From positions 62,001 through 126,000 of the forward strand of contig CAVSDF010000013.1 in NCBI GenBank assembly GCA_963726715.1: DNA of 64,000 nucleotides. Reading direction: 5' to 3'. This document shows, piece after piece, positions 9,263 through 18,220 of the stretch (the stretch's first letter is position 1; every line of letters starts with the position of its first letter). The position numbers were made by a program, and so were the translations under genes. The stretch comes from CAVSDF01 sp963726715. Its GTDB lineage: Bacteria > Bacteroidota > Rhodothermia > Rhodothermales > BA12. The notes under the pieces were generated by a model. That model ran no database searches. It worked only from the letters and a program-made list of their open reading frames with translations, and was not told the origin of the DNA.

Positions 9263-9447
9263 TGCGTCTGAGCGGCCACGGAAACGCCGCTGCGACTGCG
9301 CACTCACTGTCCCGGTTCGCGCCCTGCCAGCCGCCTGCACCGGCAACGGCGGTCGCCCGGACGCGCACATCGAGGAGAGCGCCGCGCCCACAGTCACCCC
9401 GCACTGCCGCGAGTAGGCGCACAGGAGCCGTGACGCACCCGCGCCGC

Positions 9448-9978
9448 TCAGATGCCGTCGCCGGAAGAGCCCGGAAGGTCTCGTGGGGCCGCGCGGCGTG
9501 TGGCGAAGAAGGCGCGGAGCATCTCGGCGGCCTCGTCGGCCATCACCCCGGCGACGATCTCGCAGCGGTGGTTCAGGCGCGCGTCGTGGCCGATCTGGTA
9601 GAGCGTGCCCATCGCGCCCGCCTTCTCGTCCATCGCCCCGTACACCACGCGCGGCACGCGGGCCAGCACTGCCGCCCCGGCGCACATGGGGCACGGTTCG
9701 AGGGTGACATAGAGCGTGCATCCGGCGAGGAATTTGTCGCCCGTCGCGTTCATCGCCGCCGTGAGCGCGAGCATCTCGGCGTGCGCCGTGACGTCCGAGA
9801 GCGCCTCGACCGAGTTGCGCCCCCGCCCGACGACCTCGCCCCCGCCCGAGGGCAGCATCCGCACGACGACCGCCCCGACGGGCACCTCGCCTGCGTCGAA
9901 GGCCCGCTCGGCCTCCTTCATCGCGAGCCGCATCCACCGCCGGTCGTCAGCGGTGAGGAGCGAGAGGGCGGAGTCCAT
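9448..9978 (-). CDS. tadA: tRNA-specific adenosine deaminase (TadA-like nucleoside deaminase)
   Basis: Zinc-dependent deaminase that converts the wobble adenosine of tRNA-Arg(ACG) to inosine. 176 residues. The zinc site is complete: TAHAEMLAL (His66, Glu68) and EPCPMCAG (Cys96, Cys99). EVPVGAVVV precedes it and YGAMDEKAGAMGTL follows, as in the TadA/guanine deaminase group. The TadA call over other deaminases rests on overall pattern. The C-terminal tail past about residue 160 is arginine/proline rich and not conserved. Confidence 0.85.
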   Translation of the reverse strand: MDSALSLLTADDRRWMRLAMKEAERAFDAGEVPVGAVVVRMLPSGGGEVVGRGRNSVEALSDVTAHAEMLALTAAMNATGDKFLAGCTLYVTLEPCPMCAGAAVLARVPRVVYGAMDEKAGAMGTLYQIGHDARLNHRCEIVAGVMADEAAEMLRAFFATRRAAPRDLPGSSGDGI

Positions 9979-10051
9979 AGAGGAGGAGGGGATGAGCAGG
10001 CACGTCGGTACACCCGGCCGCTGGCACCGGCGGCGTTGAGACGGCAAGGGC

Positions 10052-10621
10052 CTACAGGTCCCAGTCGTCGCCGATGAACTCCTGCGCGTTGCGCCGCAGG
10101 ACCTCGTTCGAGTGCCGAACGAACGCGGCGACACTCTCGGCGACGTAGTAGAGGCCATCCGGGTCGTGCTGGTAGACGATGACCTGCCCGACCGTTCCTC
10201 CCGGACCGGGGTCGGTGTCGCAGTAGACGACCGTCCCGCCCCCGTTGAACTCCGCGAACGGAAGCCACTTCGGATGCGACAGGCAGGCGTGACGGATGCG
10301 CGCATCTCGGGGCGGCTCCTGATCGACCTGCCGGTCATCGTCCGGCTCCTCGGACCACGACCAGAACTCCGCGGCGCCTTCGGTCGAGAGGAGCGCCAGG
10401 GGCGTGTCCTCGTCCGACCGGACCGCAAAGACGAGTTTCCGCCCCGAGCCGTTCATGCGCCGCCACAGCGCGGCGAGATCGGGCTCGATGGCGAGCCCGG
10501 TCGCGGCCTCCAGAGCCCGAAGCTGTTCACCGGTCGCGCCCGTCTCCTGCGGGAACGGGCGATCCACGGACGCAAAGACCTCGCGTAGCCGGTCCAGTTC
10601 GGCTGCTAGCAGCGGGCTCAT
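10052..10621 (-). CDS. SMI1/KNR4 family protein
   Basis: 189 residues with the SMI1/KNR4 (SUKH) fold pattern: an N-terminal helix LLAAELDRLREVFAS, EQLRALEAATGLAIEPDLAALWRRMNG, then HPKWLPFAEFNGGGTVVYCD and the C-terminal SVAAFVRHSNEVLRR. Members are often immunity proteins of contact-dependent toxins, but many are stand-alone genes of unknown role. No toxin gene is adjacent, so no immunity function is assigned. It ends 73 bases from tadA and lies directly downstream of the arginine deiminase gene on the same strand. Confidence 0.8.
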   Translation of the reverse strand: MSPLLAAELDRLREVFASVDRPFPQETGATGEQLRALEAATGLAIEPDLAALWRRMNGSGRKLVFAVRSDEDTPLALLSTEGAAEFWSWSEEPDDDRQVDQEPPRDARIRHACLSHPKWLPFAEFNGGGTVVYCDTDPGPGGTVGQVIVYQHDPDGLYYVAESVAAFVRHSNEVLRRNAQEFIGDDWDL

Positions 10622-10650
10622 CGCAAACAGGGTTCGTTTGTGGGCGCGCG

Positions 10651-11934
10651 TCAGGCGCGCACGAGCGGCATGGTCATGCAGCGGGGGCCGCCGCGGCCGC
10701 GGGAGAGTTCGGTGCCGCCGAGCTTGATCGCGATCTTCTCGCCGTGGTCGTAGGCGCTCTCTTCGTGGTACTGCAGGAAGCCCTCCGCCGAGACGACGCG
10801 GTAGCCGTGGCGCTGCATCATCTCGAACGTGCGCGCATTGCGCTCGTAGCCCATCACCAGGCCCGGCGCGAGGGTGAAGAAGTTGGCGCCGTCGGTCCAC
10901 TGCTCGCGGCGCTGCGAGAGCGGGTCGTTGCCGCCGCAGGGGATGAAGGTCAGGCTGCGCCCGAGGACGTCTTCGAGCGTGCTCTTGAGGTCCGGACGGA
11001 TCTCGGAGACGAACCGGTGCGGCTCGTCGCCGCGCGTGAAGTGGACGACGTTGCCCGGCGCGGCCTCCGAAAAGAGCGGCGGGAAGACGACGCACTCGTC
11101 GTGCGAGACGAACGTGAAGACGGTGTCGAGGTGCATGTACGACCGCTTCTTCGGCAGGTCGACCATCACGACATGCTCGATGCTGGTCAGTTCGAACAGG
11201 CGCTGCGCGATGGTCATGACGCCCGAGAAGGTCGTCCGCTCGCTGTGGCCGATGAGCACGACGTTGGGCGAGACGACGATGAGGTCGCCGCCCTCGAACG
11301 TCACGCCGTCGGGCATCGTGATGAGCCGGTCGCCGAGGCCCGCGAAGCGGGCGTGGTGGCGCAGAATCGTGCCCATGATGACGCTCTCGCGCGTGCGGGC
11401 CGACCACGCCGGGTGCGAGAGAATCATGCAGTTGCCGACGACGGCCGCGAGGTCGCGCGTGAACATGAGGTTCGGCACGGGCTCCTCGTGGAGCGGGAGG
11501 AGCGTCTGCCCGGTGAGCGCGAATCGGTGCAGTTCGTCGGGCGCCAGGCGGACGAGGCGGCTCTCGAAGGCGCCGAGGTTGTGCTTCGGCATCGCCTCGA
11601 CGAGGCGGCGCACGAAGTCGGCGCGGGCGTCTTCCTCGCGGAACGTCTCGCGGAGGAGGTCGGAGACCTGCAAGACGGCGCCCTGCCGCGCGATCACCTT
11701 CTCGAACACCGCGCACATGCTCGCGTGCTCGGCGCGCGCCTGCCCGACGAAGAGGATGTCGTCGAAGAGGAGGTCGAAGCGGTTGCCGGGCGAGACGAGG
11801 TCCATCTCCTCGCTCGGCGTGTGGACCATCACCTCGCGCAGGTGCGCGGTCTCGGAGTGGACGCTGAGGAGCGGCTCGTCCGTCGTGCGGGCGTCGGATG
11901 AGGCGGTGACGGGGGCGTCGGAGGCGTTCTGCAT
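10651..11934 (-). CDS. arcA: Arginine deiminase
   Basis: Hydrolyses L-arginine to citrulline and ammonia. 427 residues, close to the usual 400-420. The guanidine-enzyme core is intact: LMFTRDLAAVVG, VTFEGGDLIVVSPNVVLIG, SYMHLDTVFTFV, and the catalytic cysteine near the end in GGPRCMTMPL (Cys419). No ornithine carbamoyltransferase or carbamate kinase is adjacent, so it does not form a classic arc operon here. A TACCTTGG box 23 bases upstream on the minus strand is a likely promoter element. Confidence 0.92.
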   Translation of the reverse strand: MQNASDAPVTASSDARTTDEPLLSVHSETAHLREVMVHTPSEEMDLVSPGNRFDLLFDDILFVGQARAEHASMCAVFEKVIARQGAVLQVSDLLRETFREEDARADFVRRLVEAMPKHNLGAFESRLVRLAPDELHRFALTGQTLLPLHEEPVPNLMFTRDLAAVVGNCMILSHPAWSARTRESVIMGTILRHHARFAGLGDRLITMPDGVTFEGGDLIVVSPNVVLIGHSERTTFSGVMTIAQRLFELTSIEHVVMVDLPKKRSYMHLDTVFTFVSHDECVVFPPLFSEAAPGNVVHFTRGDEPHRFVSEIRPDLKSTLEDVLGRSLTFIPCGGNDPLSQRREQWTDGANFFTLAPGLVMGYERNARTFEMMQRHGYRVVSAEGFLQYHEESAYDHGEKIAIKLGGTELSRGRGGPRCMTMPLVRA

Positions 11935-11956
11935 GGGAGGCGGTGTGTCGTTTCGC

Positions 11957-11964
11957 CCAAGGTA
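11957..11964 (-). promoter_or_regulatory. -7-type promoter box (TACCTTGG) of arcA
   Basis: TACCTTGG on the minus strand, 23 bases upstream of the arcA ATG. Confidence 0.5.
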
Positions 11965-12047
11965 CGGCGCCGCCTCCGGGCACTCCCGCCGCGCGTCGGC
12001 GCACCGGTCGGGGTGGGGATGACCGGCACGAAGGCTCCGGGGGCATC

Positions 12048-12075
12048 GAGGCGCATCGCCGATTCGTCTCTACCG
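12048..12075. repeat. CTAC-ended intergenic hairpin, degenerate copy
   Basis: GAGGCGCATCG pairs with CGATTCGTCTC with one mismatch and one G-T pair, followed by TACC. A diverged relative of the perfect element at 14000. Confidence 0.5.
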
Positions 12076-12120
12076 AACGTCACGCCATCTGGCACATCCC
12101 CCGTCCACTCGCCCGGTCGA

Positions 12121-12309
12121 TCACCGCCGCCCGCTCATCTGCTGGAAGAAGCGCACGACGATCATGACGAGGAGGACCACGATGACCACCTTGAACACCT
12201 TGGAGAGCAGCAGGCCGGCCACCTTGGCGAGCACGCCGAGAAGCATCACCGCCACGATGAGGACGACGATGAGGCCGAGGGCGCGGGTGATGCGGTGGAG
12301 CGAGGTCAT
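12121..12309 (-). CDS. Small hydrophobic membrane protein
   Basis: 62 residues, mostly membrane segment: LGLIVVLIVAVMLLGVLAKV, then VFKVVIVVLLVMIVVRFF, with basic residues at both ends. I do not recognise the family. It could be a real small inner-membrane protein or a chance hydrophobic frame; the ATG start and compact two-helix pattern favour a gene. It lies downstream of the kelch lipoprotein on the same strand. Confidence 0.45.
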   Translation of the reverse strand: MTSLHRITRALGLIVVLIVAVMLLGVLAKVAGLLLSKVFKVVIVVLLVMIVVRFFQQMSGRR

Positions 12310-12399
12310 CGGCGGAAGCGGAACGCGGGACCGGCGGCAGGGCCGGTCGGCTGTGGACGAACGCGCGGGCAGGGCGGATGCGCGCCTGCGCGGGATCGG

Positions 12400-13745
12400 T
12401 CAGAGGTCGTAGGCGAAGAAGAGGCTGGTTGCGAGGGCGCCGCCACCAGGCGGGGAGGCCGCCCACCACGAGTATTCGCCGGTTGCCGAGGAAAGTTGCG
12501 CTCGCGCCGGTCCGTCCGACGCGCGCCTCGCTCGCCGGAACGAGAACGTAGCGGTTCGCGGCGGCGACGAACAGCTCGACGCGGTCGGTGGAGGTGCCGG
12601 TCGAGGCCTGCCGACCCCCGAAAATCCCGGTGACGCCGGGGGCGAGGAGCGCCGCCGCGTGGTCGACGCGCGGCAGACGTGGCGGCGGTGCGGTCGTCTC
12701 GCTGAGTTGCCCGGTCGCGGCGACGCCGATGGCGAATCCGACGCCCTCGGTGACGGCGCCCTGTGCGCGCGCCCCGGCGACGACGATGCGACGCGGCGCG
12801 TCGAGGGCGGCGCCGAGGGGCGTCGCGGTGTGCCCGGCGATCGCCTCGAAGATCGTCCCGACGCCCTGCGCCGCCCCGACGCCGACGGCCTCGACGCGGT
12901 CCGGGAGCACGCGGAACGTCCGCAGATCCGAGCGCACGCCGAAGCGCGGCTGCGATCCGTAGGCGACGTCGCCATCGCCGCCGAGCACGTAGAGGCGCGT
13001 TTCATCCGCCACGAGGGCCGTCCACGCCGCGTGGCGCACGTTGCGGATCGGCGCGCCGGTGAGCGGAAGCGTGGAGAAGGCGTTGCGCGCCGGGTCGAAG
13101 ACGACGACCGACTCGACGAGTTCGCCGATGCTGCGCGCCCCGTCGCTGCGGGCGCCGCCGACGATCAGCACGCGCCCGTCGGGCAGGAGCGTGGCGGTGT
13201 GGCCGGTGCGGGCTTCGGGGAGGCGGGCGTCGAGGCGGTCGAAGCGCGACGCGCCGGGGGCGAGCACGAAGGCGGCATCCGACGCTGCGGCGCCTGCGGA
13301 AAGGGCGCCGCCGGTGACGAGCACGCGTCCGTCGGGCAGGAGCGTCGCCGCGTGGCCGGTGCGCGGCTCGGGGAGCGTCGGGGCCGTTGGAGACAACGGG
13401 GCGGACGACGAAGAGCGAGAGCGTGTCGCGCCCGACGACGCCGCGCGCGTCGACGCCGCTGAGGGGAATCCGGTTGAGGCCGGTGACGAGCGAGAGCGTG
13501 CCCTCGAACAGGCCACCGTCGCCCGAGATGCGTTGCAGCGGCTGCCCGGCGGCGTAGACGGAATCGACCGTGCGGAACGACGAGGCTTTTATGCGCACCA
13601 GGACGCGCGTCGAGGCGAGGGTCTCGGTGAGATCGGGCGAGACGACCTCGAAGAGCGGCCGCGCCGCCTCGACGACGGGCCGTTCGCACGCGCCGAGAAG
13701 CACGGCGGCGAGGACGAGGAGAGCGAGCGAGAGGGAACGGAGCAT
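12400..13745 (-). CDS. Kelch-repeat lipoprotein, frame-broken
   Basis: About 448 residues. The N-terminus LALLVLAAVLLGACERP is a lipoprotein signal with lipobox LGAC, so the protein is probably anchored in a membrane and exported. Repeats of the form RTGHAATLLPDGRVLVTGG and RTGHTATLLPDGRVLIVGG, then NRRILVVGG, indicate a kelch beta-propeller. Two frame changes are needed: near 13395, after VVRPVVSNGPDA, equivalent to one extra base, and near 12455, shortly before the C-terminal ALATSLFFAYDL. The partner or ligand is unknown. A TACCTTGC box lies 66 bases upstream. Confidence 0.75.
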
Positions 13746-13810
13746 CGGCGGGGCGCGGCGGGAAACGGACGCCGGGGAGGGTCTTGGGAGACGGGCGGCG
13801 ACGCGCACGG

Positions 13811-13818
13811 GCAAGGTA
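13811..13818 (-). promoter_or_regulatory. -7-type promoter box (TACCTTGC)
   Basis: TACCTTGC on the minus strand, 66 bases upstream of the kelch lipoprotein start. Confidence 0.4.
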
Positions 13819-13904
13819 CACGCGGGCGCAAGACCGCCCCGCGTGCCCCGGCGGCGGGGCGTCGCGGGGCCTGTCGCGCCGTCGGGCCGGGGGCGTCGAG
13901 GCAC

Positions 13905-13922
13905 GGCATGTCATGCCCCTAC
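13905..13922. repeat. CTAC-ended intergenic hairpin, short copy
   Basis: GGCATG and CATGCC flank a single T, followed by CCTAC. It shares the CCTAC right edge of the family. Confidence 0.45.
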
Positions 13923-13999
13923 CGGTCGCCGCTGGTGCACCCGACGGTCCATCGCCACCGCACGGGTGCGGGCCGTGTGCCCATCGGGCCATCGGGGGC

Positions 14000-14028
14000 G
14001 TAGAGACGCATCGCCGATGCGTCTCTAC
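14000..14028. repeat. CTAC-ended intergenic hairpin, perfect copy
   Basis: A perfect 14-bp inverted repeat with a one-base centre: GTAGAGACGCATCG (14000-14013), C, CGATGCGTCTCTAC (14015-14028). The best preserved member of a family with about ten copies in this window. Confidence 0.75.
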
Positions 14029-14107
14029 CGGGCATCGTACCGGCACCCTCGACCGCCGCCGCCGACGACGGACGCGCGGCGCCGCGCCGGACGCTGGGCC
14101 TGCCCCG

Positions 14108-14115
14108 TACCTTCC
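14108..14115 (+). promoter_or_regulatory. -7-type promoter box (TACCTTCC) of accC
   Basis: TACCTTCC 21 bases before the accC ATG. Confidence 0.4.
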
Positions 14116-14136
14116 GCGCATCTCCCCTGCCTGCCG

Positions 14137-15703
14137 ATGTCTACGCCCGCGTCTTCGTTCGAACCGTCGCCCTCCACCGCACCCGATGCCGTTCCGCGTC
14201 GGCGGATCACGCGCGTGCTCGTCGCCAACCGGGGCGAGATCGCGCTTCGGGTGATGCGCACGTGCCGCGAAATGGGCATCGAAACCGTCGCCGTGTACTC
14301 GGAGGCCGACCGCGGAGCGCTGCACGTCCGCTTCGCCGATGCGGCGTACGAGATCGGCCCGGCGCCGTCGTCGCAGTCGTACCTCGTCGTCGACCGCCTG
14401 CTCGACGTGCTCGCGCGCTCGGGCGCCGACGCCGTCCACCCCGGCTACGGATTCCTGAGCGAGAACGCGGCCTTCGCCGAGGCCGTCGAGGCCGCCGGGG
14501 CCGCGTGGATCGGGCCGCCGCCCGCACGCGATGCGCGTCATGGGCGACAAAACCGCCGCCCGCGCCAAGATGGCCGAGGCCGGCGTGCCGATGGCCCCCG
14601 GCACGACCGACGCCGTCGTCAGCATCGACGACCTGCGCGCCGCCGCCACTGAGATCGGCTACCCGGTGCTCCTCAAGGCCGCCGCGGGCGGAGGCGGAAA
14701 GGGGATGCGCGTCGTCGAGCGGGAGGCCGACCTCGAATCGTCGTTCGAGACGGCCGCGCGCGAGGCGACGAGCGCCTTCGGCGACGGGCGCGTGTTCGTC
14801 GAGCGGTTCGTCACCGAGCCGCGGCACATCGAAATCCAGGTCCTCGGCGACCAGCACGGCACGCTCCTGCACCTCCACGAGCGCGAGTGCTCGATCCAGC
14901 GGCGCCACCAGAAGGTCATCGAGGAGGCGCCGTCGGCCCTGCTGACGCCTGAGATCCGCGCCGAGATGGGCGCGGCGGCGGTCGCGGCGGCGCGGACGGT
15001 CGGGTATTTCAGCGCGGGGACGGTCGAGTTTCTCGTCGAGGAGGTCGACGGCGCGCCGCGGTTCTACTTCATGGAGATGAACACGCGCTTGCAGGTCGAG
15101 CACCCGGTGACCGAGATGATCACCGGCCTCGACCTCGTGCGCGAGATGATCCGCGTCGCCGAGGGCCATCCGCTCGCCTTCGCGCAGGCCGACGTGCCGA
15201 TGCACGGGCACGCGATCGAGTGCCGCGTCTACGCCGAGAGCGCCGCGCGCGGCTTCCTGCCCGACCCCGGCCCGCTGATCCGCCACGCGGCGCCATCCGG
15301 ACCCGGCGTGCGCGTCGATGCAGGCGTCGAGGAGGGCGGCGAGGTGCCGGTCTACTACGACCCGATGATCTCCAAGCTGTCGGCGTGGGCACCGACGCGC
15401 GCCGAGGCGATCGCGCGGATGGACCGGGCGCTCGGCGAGTACGCGATCGCGGGCGTCGAGACGACGATCCCGTTCTGCCGCTTCGTGATGCGCCACGACG
15501 CCTTCCGCGCGGGCACCTTCTCGACGCGCTTCGTCGAGCGCTACGTGACGCCCGAGGCCCTCGACGAGGTCGACGATGCAACGGCGACGGCGGCGGCGAT
15601 CGCGGCGGTGCTGGTTTCGGCCGAGACGGTCGGCGCGCAGAGGGCCGCGCCCGGAGTGGCGACGACAGGGAGCCGGTGGGTGGGGCGGCGCGAGCGGCGG
15701 TAG
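14137..15703 (+). CDS. accC: Biotin carboxylase subunit of an acyl-CoA carboxylase, frame-broken
   Basis: ATP-grasp enzyme that carboxylates biotin on a carrier protein with bicarbonate and ATP. About 522 residues. Visible: ITRVLVANRGEIALRVMRT at the N-terminus, HPGYGFLSENAAFA, KAAAGGGGKGMRVV (ATP loop), HLHERECSIQRRHQKVIEE, and MEMNTRLQVEHPVTE (catalytic and metal site). The frame changes near 14530, after IGPPPA and before MRVMGDKTAA, equivalent to one extra base. The protein ends with about 45 non-conserved residues and has no biotinyl MKM motif, so the carrier is a separate protein. Whether the substrate is acetyl-, propionyl-CoA or pyruvate cannot be told. Confidence 0.88.
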
Positions 15704-15756
15704 GGCTGGGGATGCTCCGCCCGATCGTACCATCGAACCGCCTCCTCCCCTGCCCG

Positions 15757-16689
15757 ATGCCCCTCCGCGCCCTCGCCGCCGCCGCGCTCGTCCTCCTGTT
15801 CGCCGCTCCCTCCGCCGACGCGCAGATCGTCCGCACGCTCGACTGGTGGCCCGAGCACCGGTTGCACCGCGCGCTCGTCGCCGACCCGCTCGAACCGATG
15901 ACGGCGGTGACGAAGGAGGCGACGAGCGAGCGCATCGAGGCGCGGCTCGGGATGCTGCGCGACATCGTGCAAGCCGAGACGCCCGGAATCCCCACCGTCC
16001 GACGGGCGGCGTTCGGGCTGAGCGGAAATGCGGTGATGCTGCTGCGGCTGCGGCAGTTCGGCTCGAAATCGCCGTCGACGTTTCCGTTCTTCTTCCGCAA
16101 ACAGGTCGATTTCCCGCTCGAAACGGGCGATTACAGCTTCGGCGGCTACCTCGCGCTCGACCACGCGCCGGTCGCCGGGCGCGTAGACATCGGCTCGCGG
16201 GTGCAGGTCGTCCACGTCTCCTCGCACCTCGGCGACGGGCGCTACGACACGACGGCGAACGTGTGGCGCGGGCGCGGGCCGGTCGATTACAGCCGCAACT
16301 ACGTGCAACTCGTCCTCGACGCCGACGACGGCCCGACGGGCGTGCGCGTCTACGCGGCCCCGGCGGTGCTCACGTGGGCGGCGCCGGTGGCGGGCGAGCG
16401 CGTCGCGCGGACGTTTCTGCAAGGCGGCGGCGAGTGGCGCGGACCGTCGCTCGGCACGTCGGGGATGCGCCCGTTCGCGGCGGTCGACGTGCGGACGTTT
16501 CCGCGCCTCACCGGCACGCGGGCGCGGACGTCGACGAGTCTGGTCGCGGGCGTGCGCGTGGGTGGATGGCGCGAGCGGGCCGTCGATCTGCGCCTCACGC
16601 GGACGGCGGGCGCGTCGTGGCGCGGCCAGTTCTACGGCCTCCGCGAAGCCTCGTGGGGCATCGGCCTGCGGGTCGGCCTGGACGATTGA
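15757..16689 (+). CDS. Exported DUF1207-like protein
   Basis: 310 residues with a signal peptide (about 1-23, ending SADAQ). The start of the mature part, LHRALVADPLEPMTAV, and VQVVHVSSHLGDGRYD followed by VDYSRNYVQLVLD resemble DUF1207 proteins, which are probable outer-membrane-associated beta proteins of unknown role. The end (WGIGLRVGLDD) has the alternating pattern of a terminal beta strand. It starts 53 bases after accC and is probably co-transcribed, though a functional tie is not evident. Family assignment is from memory of the motif. Confidence 0.65.
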   Translation: MPLRALAAAALVLLFAAPSADAQIVRTLDWWPEHRLHRALVADPLEPMTAVTKEATSERIEARLGMLRDIVQAETPGIPTVRRAAFGLSGNAVMLLRLRQFGSKSPSTFPFFFRKQVDFPLETGDYSFGGYLALDHAPVAGRVDIGSRVQVVHVSSHLGDGRYDTTANVWRGRGPVDYSRNYVQLVLDADDGPTGVRVYAAPAVLTWAAPVAGERVARTFLQGGGEWRGPSLGTSGMRPFAAVDVRTFPRLTGTRARTSTSLVAGVRVGGWRERAVDLRLTRTAGASWRGQFYGLREASWGIGLRVGLDD

Positions 16690-16800
16690 CGGGCGACCGG
16701 TGCGGCGTGTGAACGCGGTGTGCGAACCGCGCGGGCGCGTCGCGGAGGCGGGTGGGCGGGGCTACCATTCACGGCTTCGCTTCCCCACTCCGCCGATCCG

Positions 16801-18178
16801 ATGTCCGACCCCTCGCCCCGCACCGTCCTCCACGGCACGGTCCTCCTTCCGCCCGACAAGAGCGTCGCCCACCGCGCAGTCCTGTTCGCGGCCATCGGCG
16901 ACGGCACCTCGACCGTCGAGGGATTCCCCGATGCCGCCGATCCGCGGTCGACGCTCGCGTGCGTCCGCGCGCTCGGCGTGCGGGTGACGGAGGCAGAGCG
17001 CGGCGTGTTGACCATCGAGGGCGTCGGCACGCGCGGGCTGCGGCGGCCGGCGGCGGACCTCGACTGCGGCAACTCGGGGACGACGATGCGGCTGCTCGCG
17101 GGCCTGCTCGCAGGCCAGGATTTCGCCAGCGTCCTCACCGGCGACGCCTCGCTCTCGCCGCGCCCGATGCGCCGCGTCGCCGACCCGCTCGGGGCGATGG
17201 GCGCGCGCATCGAGACCACCAACGGCCACGCGCCCCTGCGCATCGACGGGGCGCCGCTCGGCGCGATGACCTACCGCCTGCCCGTCGCGTCGGCGCAGGT
17301 CAAGTCGTGCGTGCTCCTCGCCGGGCTTCTCGCCGACGGCGTGACGACGGTCGTCGAGCCCGTCGCCACGCGCGACCACACCGAGCGGATGCTCGGCCTC
17401 GACGTGCGGATCGTCGATGGCGAGCGCCACGTGTCGGTCGACGGGCGGGCGGGCGATCGCGGCGCAGACGTGGGCGATCCCGCGCGACTTCTCGGCGGCG
17501 GCGTTCTTCCTCGTCGCCGGGTCGATCGCGCCCGAGGGCGAGATCGTGCTGCCGGGCGTCGGGCTCAACCCGACCCGCACCGCCCTCCTCGACGTGCTCG
17601 GCGAGATGGGCGCCGACATCGCCGTCGAGAACCTGCGCACCGTCGGCGGCGAGCCGATCGGCGACCTCACCGTCCGCCCGGCGCGGCTCTCCGGCGTGCG
17701 CATCGGCGGAGCCGTCGTCGCCAACCTGATCGACGAGGTGCCGATCCTCGCCCTCGCCGCCGCCTGCGCCGACGGCGTCACCGAGATCCGCGACGCGGCG
17801 GAGCTTCGCGTCAAGGAGACCGACCGCATCGCCGCCGTCGCCGCCAACCTCCGCGCCCTCGGCGCCGACGTGAGCGAGCACCCGGACGGCCTCACCATCC
17901 GTGGCGGGCGCCCCCTCACCGGCGCCCCGCAGGTGACGCACGGCGACCACCGCATCGCCATGACAGCCGGCGTGGCAGCGCTCGTCGCCCGTGGAACCGT
18001 CTCCATCGACGACCCCGGCTGCGCCGCCGTGTCGTTTCCGGGCTTCTGGGACGCCCTCGCGGGAATCCGGGGTGATGGGAACGGGATGCTGTGGCGGTGG
18101 CACCCGCCCCCTCCGCCCTTCGGGCACCTCCCCCGCGGTCGCGGGGGAGGACCGCCGCGGAGGCCGTCCAGGCCGTAG
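16801..18178 (+). CDS. aroA: 3-phosphoshikimate 1-carboxyvinyltransferase (EPSP synthase), frame-broken
   Basis: Adds enolpyruvyl from PEP to shikimate-3-phosphate, the sixth step of the chorismate pathway. Motifs: LPPDKSVAHRAVLFAAIG (substrate-binding Lys-Ser), DCGNSGTTMRLLAG, LSPRPMRRVADPLGAMGA, and RVKETDRIAAVAANLRALGA near the end. The frame shifts in a GCGGGCGGGCG run near 17455, equivalent to one extra base. The normal C-terminus (FWDALAGIRG) is followed by about 36 unusual proline/glycine-rich residues, read from a C-rich double-hairpin repeat at 18101-18150. aroC lies far away at 61230. Confidence 0.9.
18101..18150. repeat. C-rich double-hairpin element, copy 1
   Basis: GCCC-TTC-GGGC (18115-18125) is followed by CCTCCCCCGC pairing over 10 bp with GCGGGGGAGG across a GGTC loop (18127-18150). 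The layout is the same as at 26470-26508. This copy overlaps the 3' end of the aroA reading frame. Confidence 0.6.
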
Positions 18179-18220
18179 CGGCAGGTGGGGGCGCAGCGGC
18201 AGGAGGAGGCCTGCGCCCGA

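Larger units (their letters stand above)
13746..14136. other. Divergent intergenic region with two palindromes and two promoter boxes
   Basis: No gene between the kelch lipoprotein (minus) and accC (plus). It holds a TACCTTGC box facing left (13811), a TACCTTCC box facing right (14108), and CTAC-type hairpins at 13905 and 14000. Confidence 0.5.

Noticed and set aside
10052..10621. SMI1/KNR4 protein as the immunity gene of a toxin system.
   Set aside because: No toxin, Rhs, CdiA or secretion gene lies nearby; the family has many stand-alone members.
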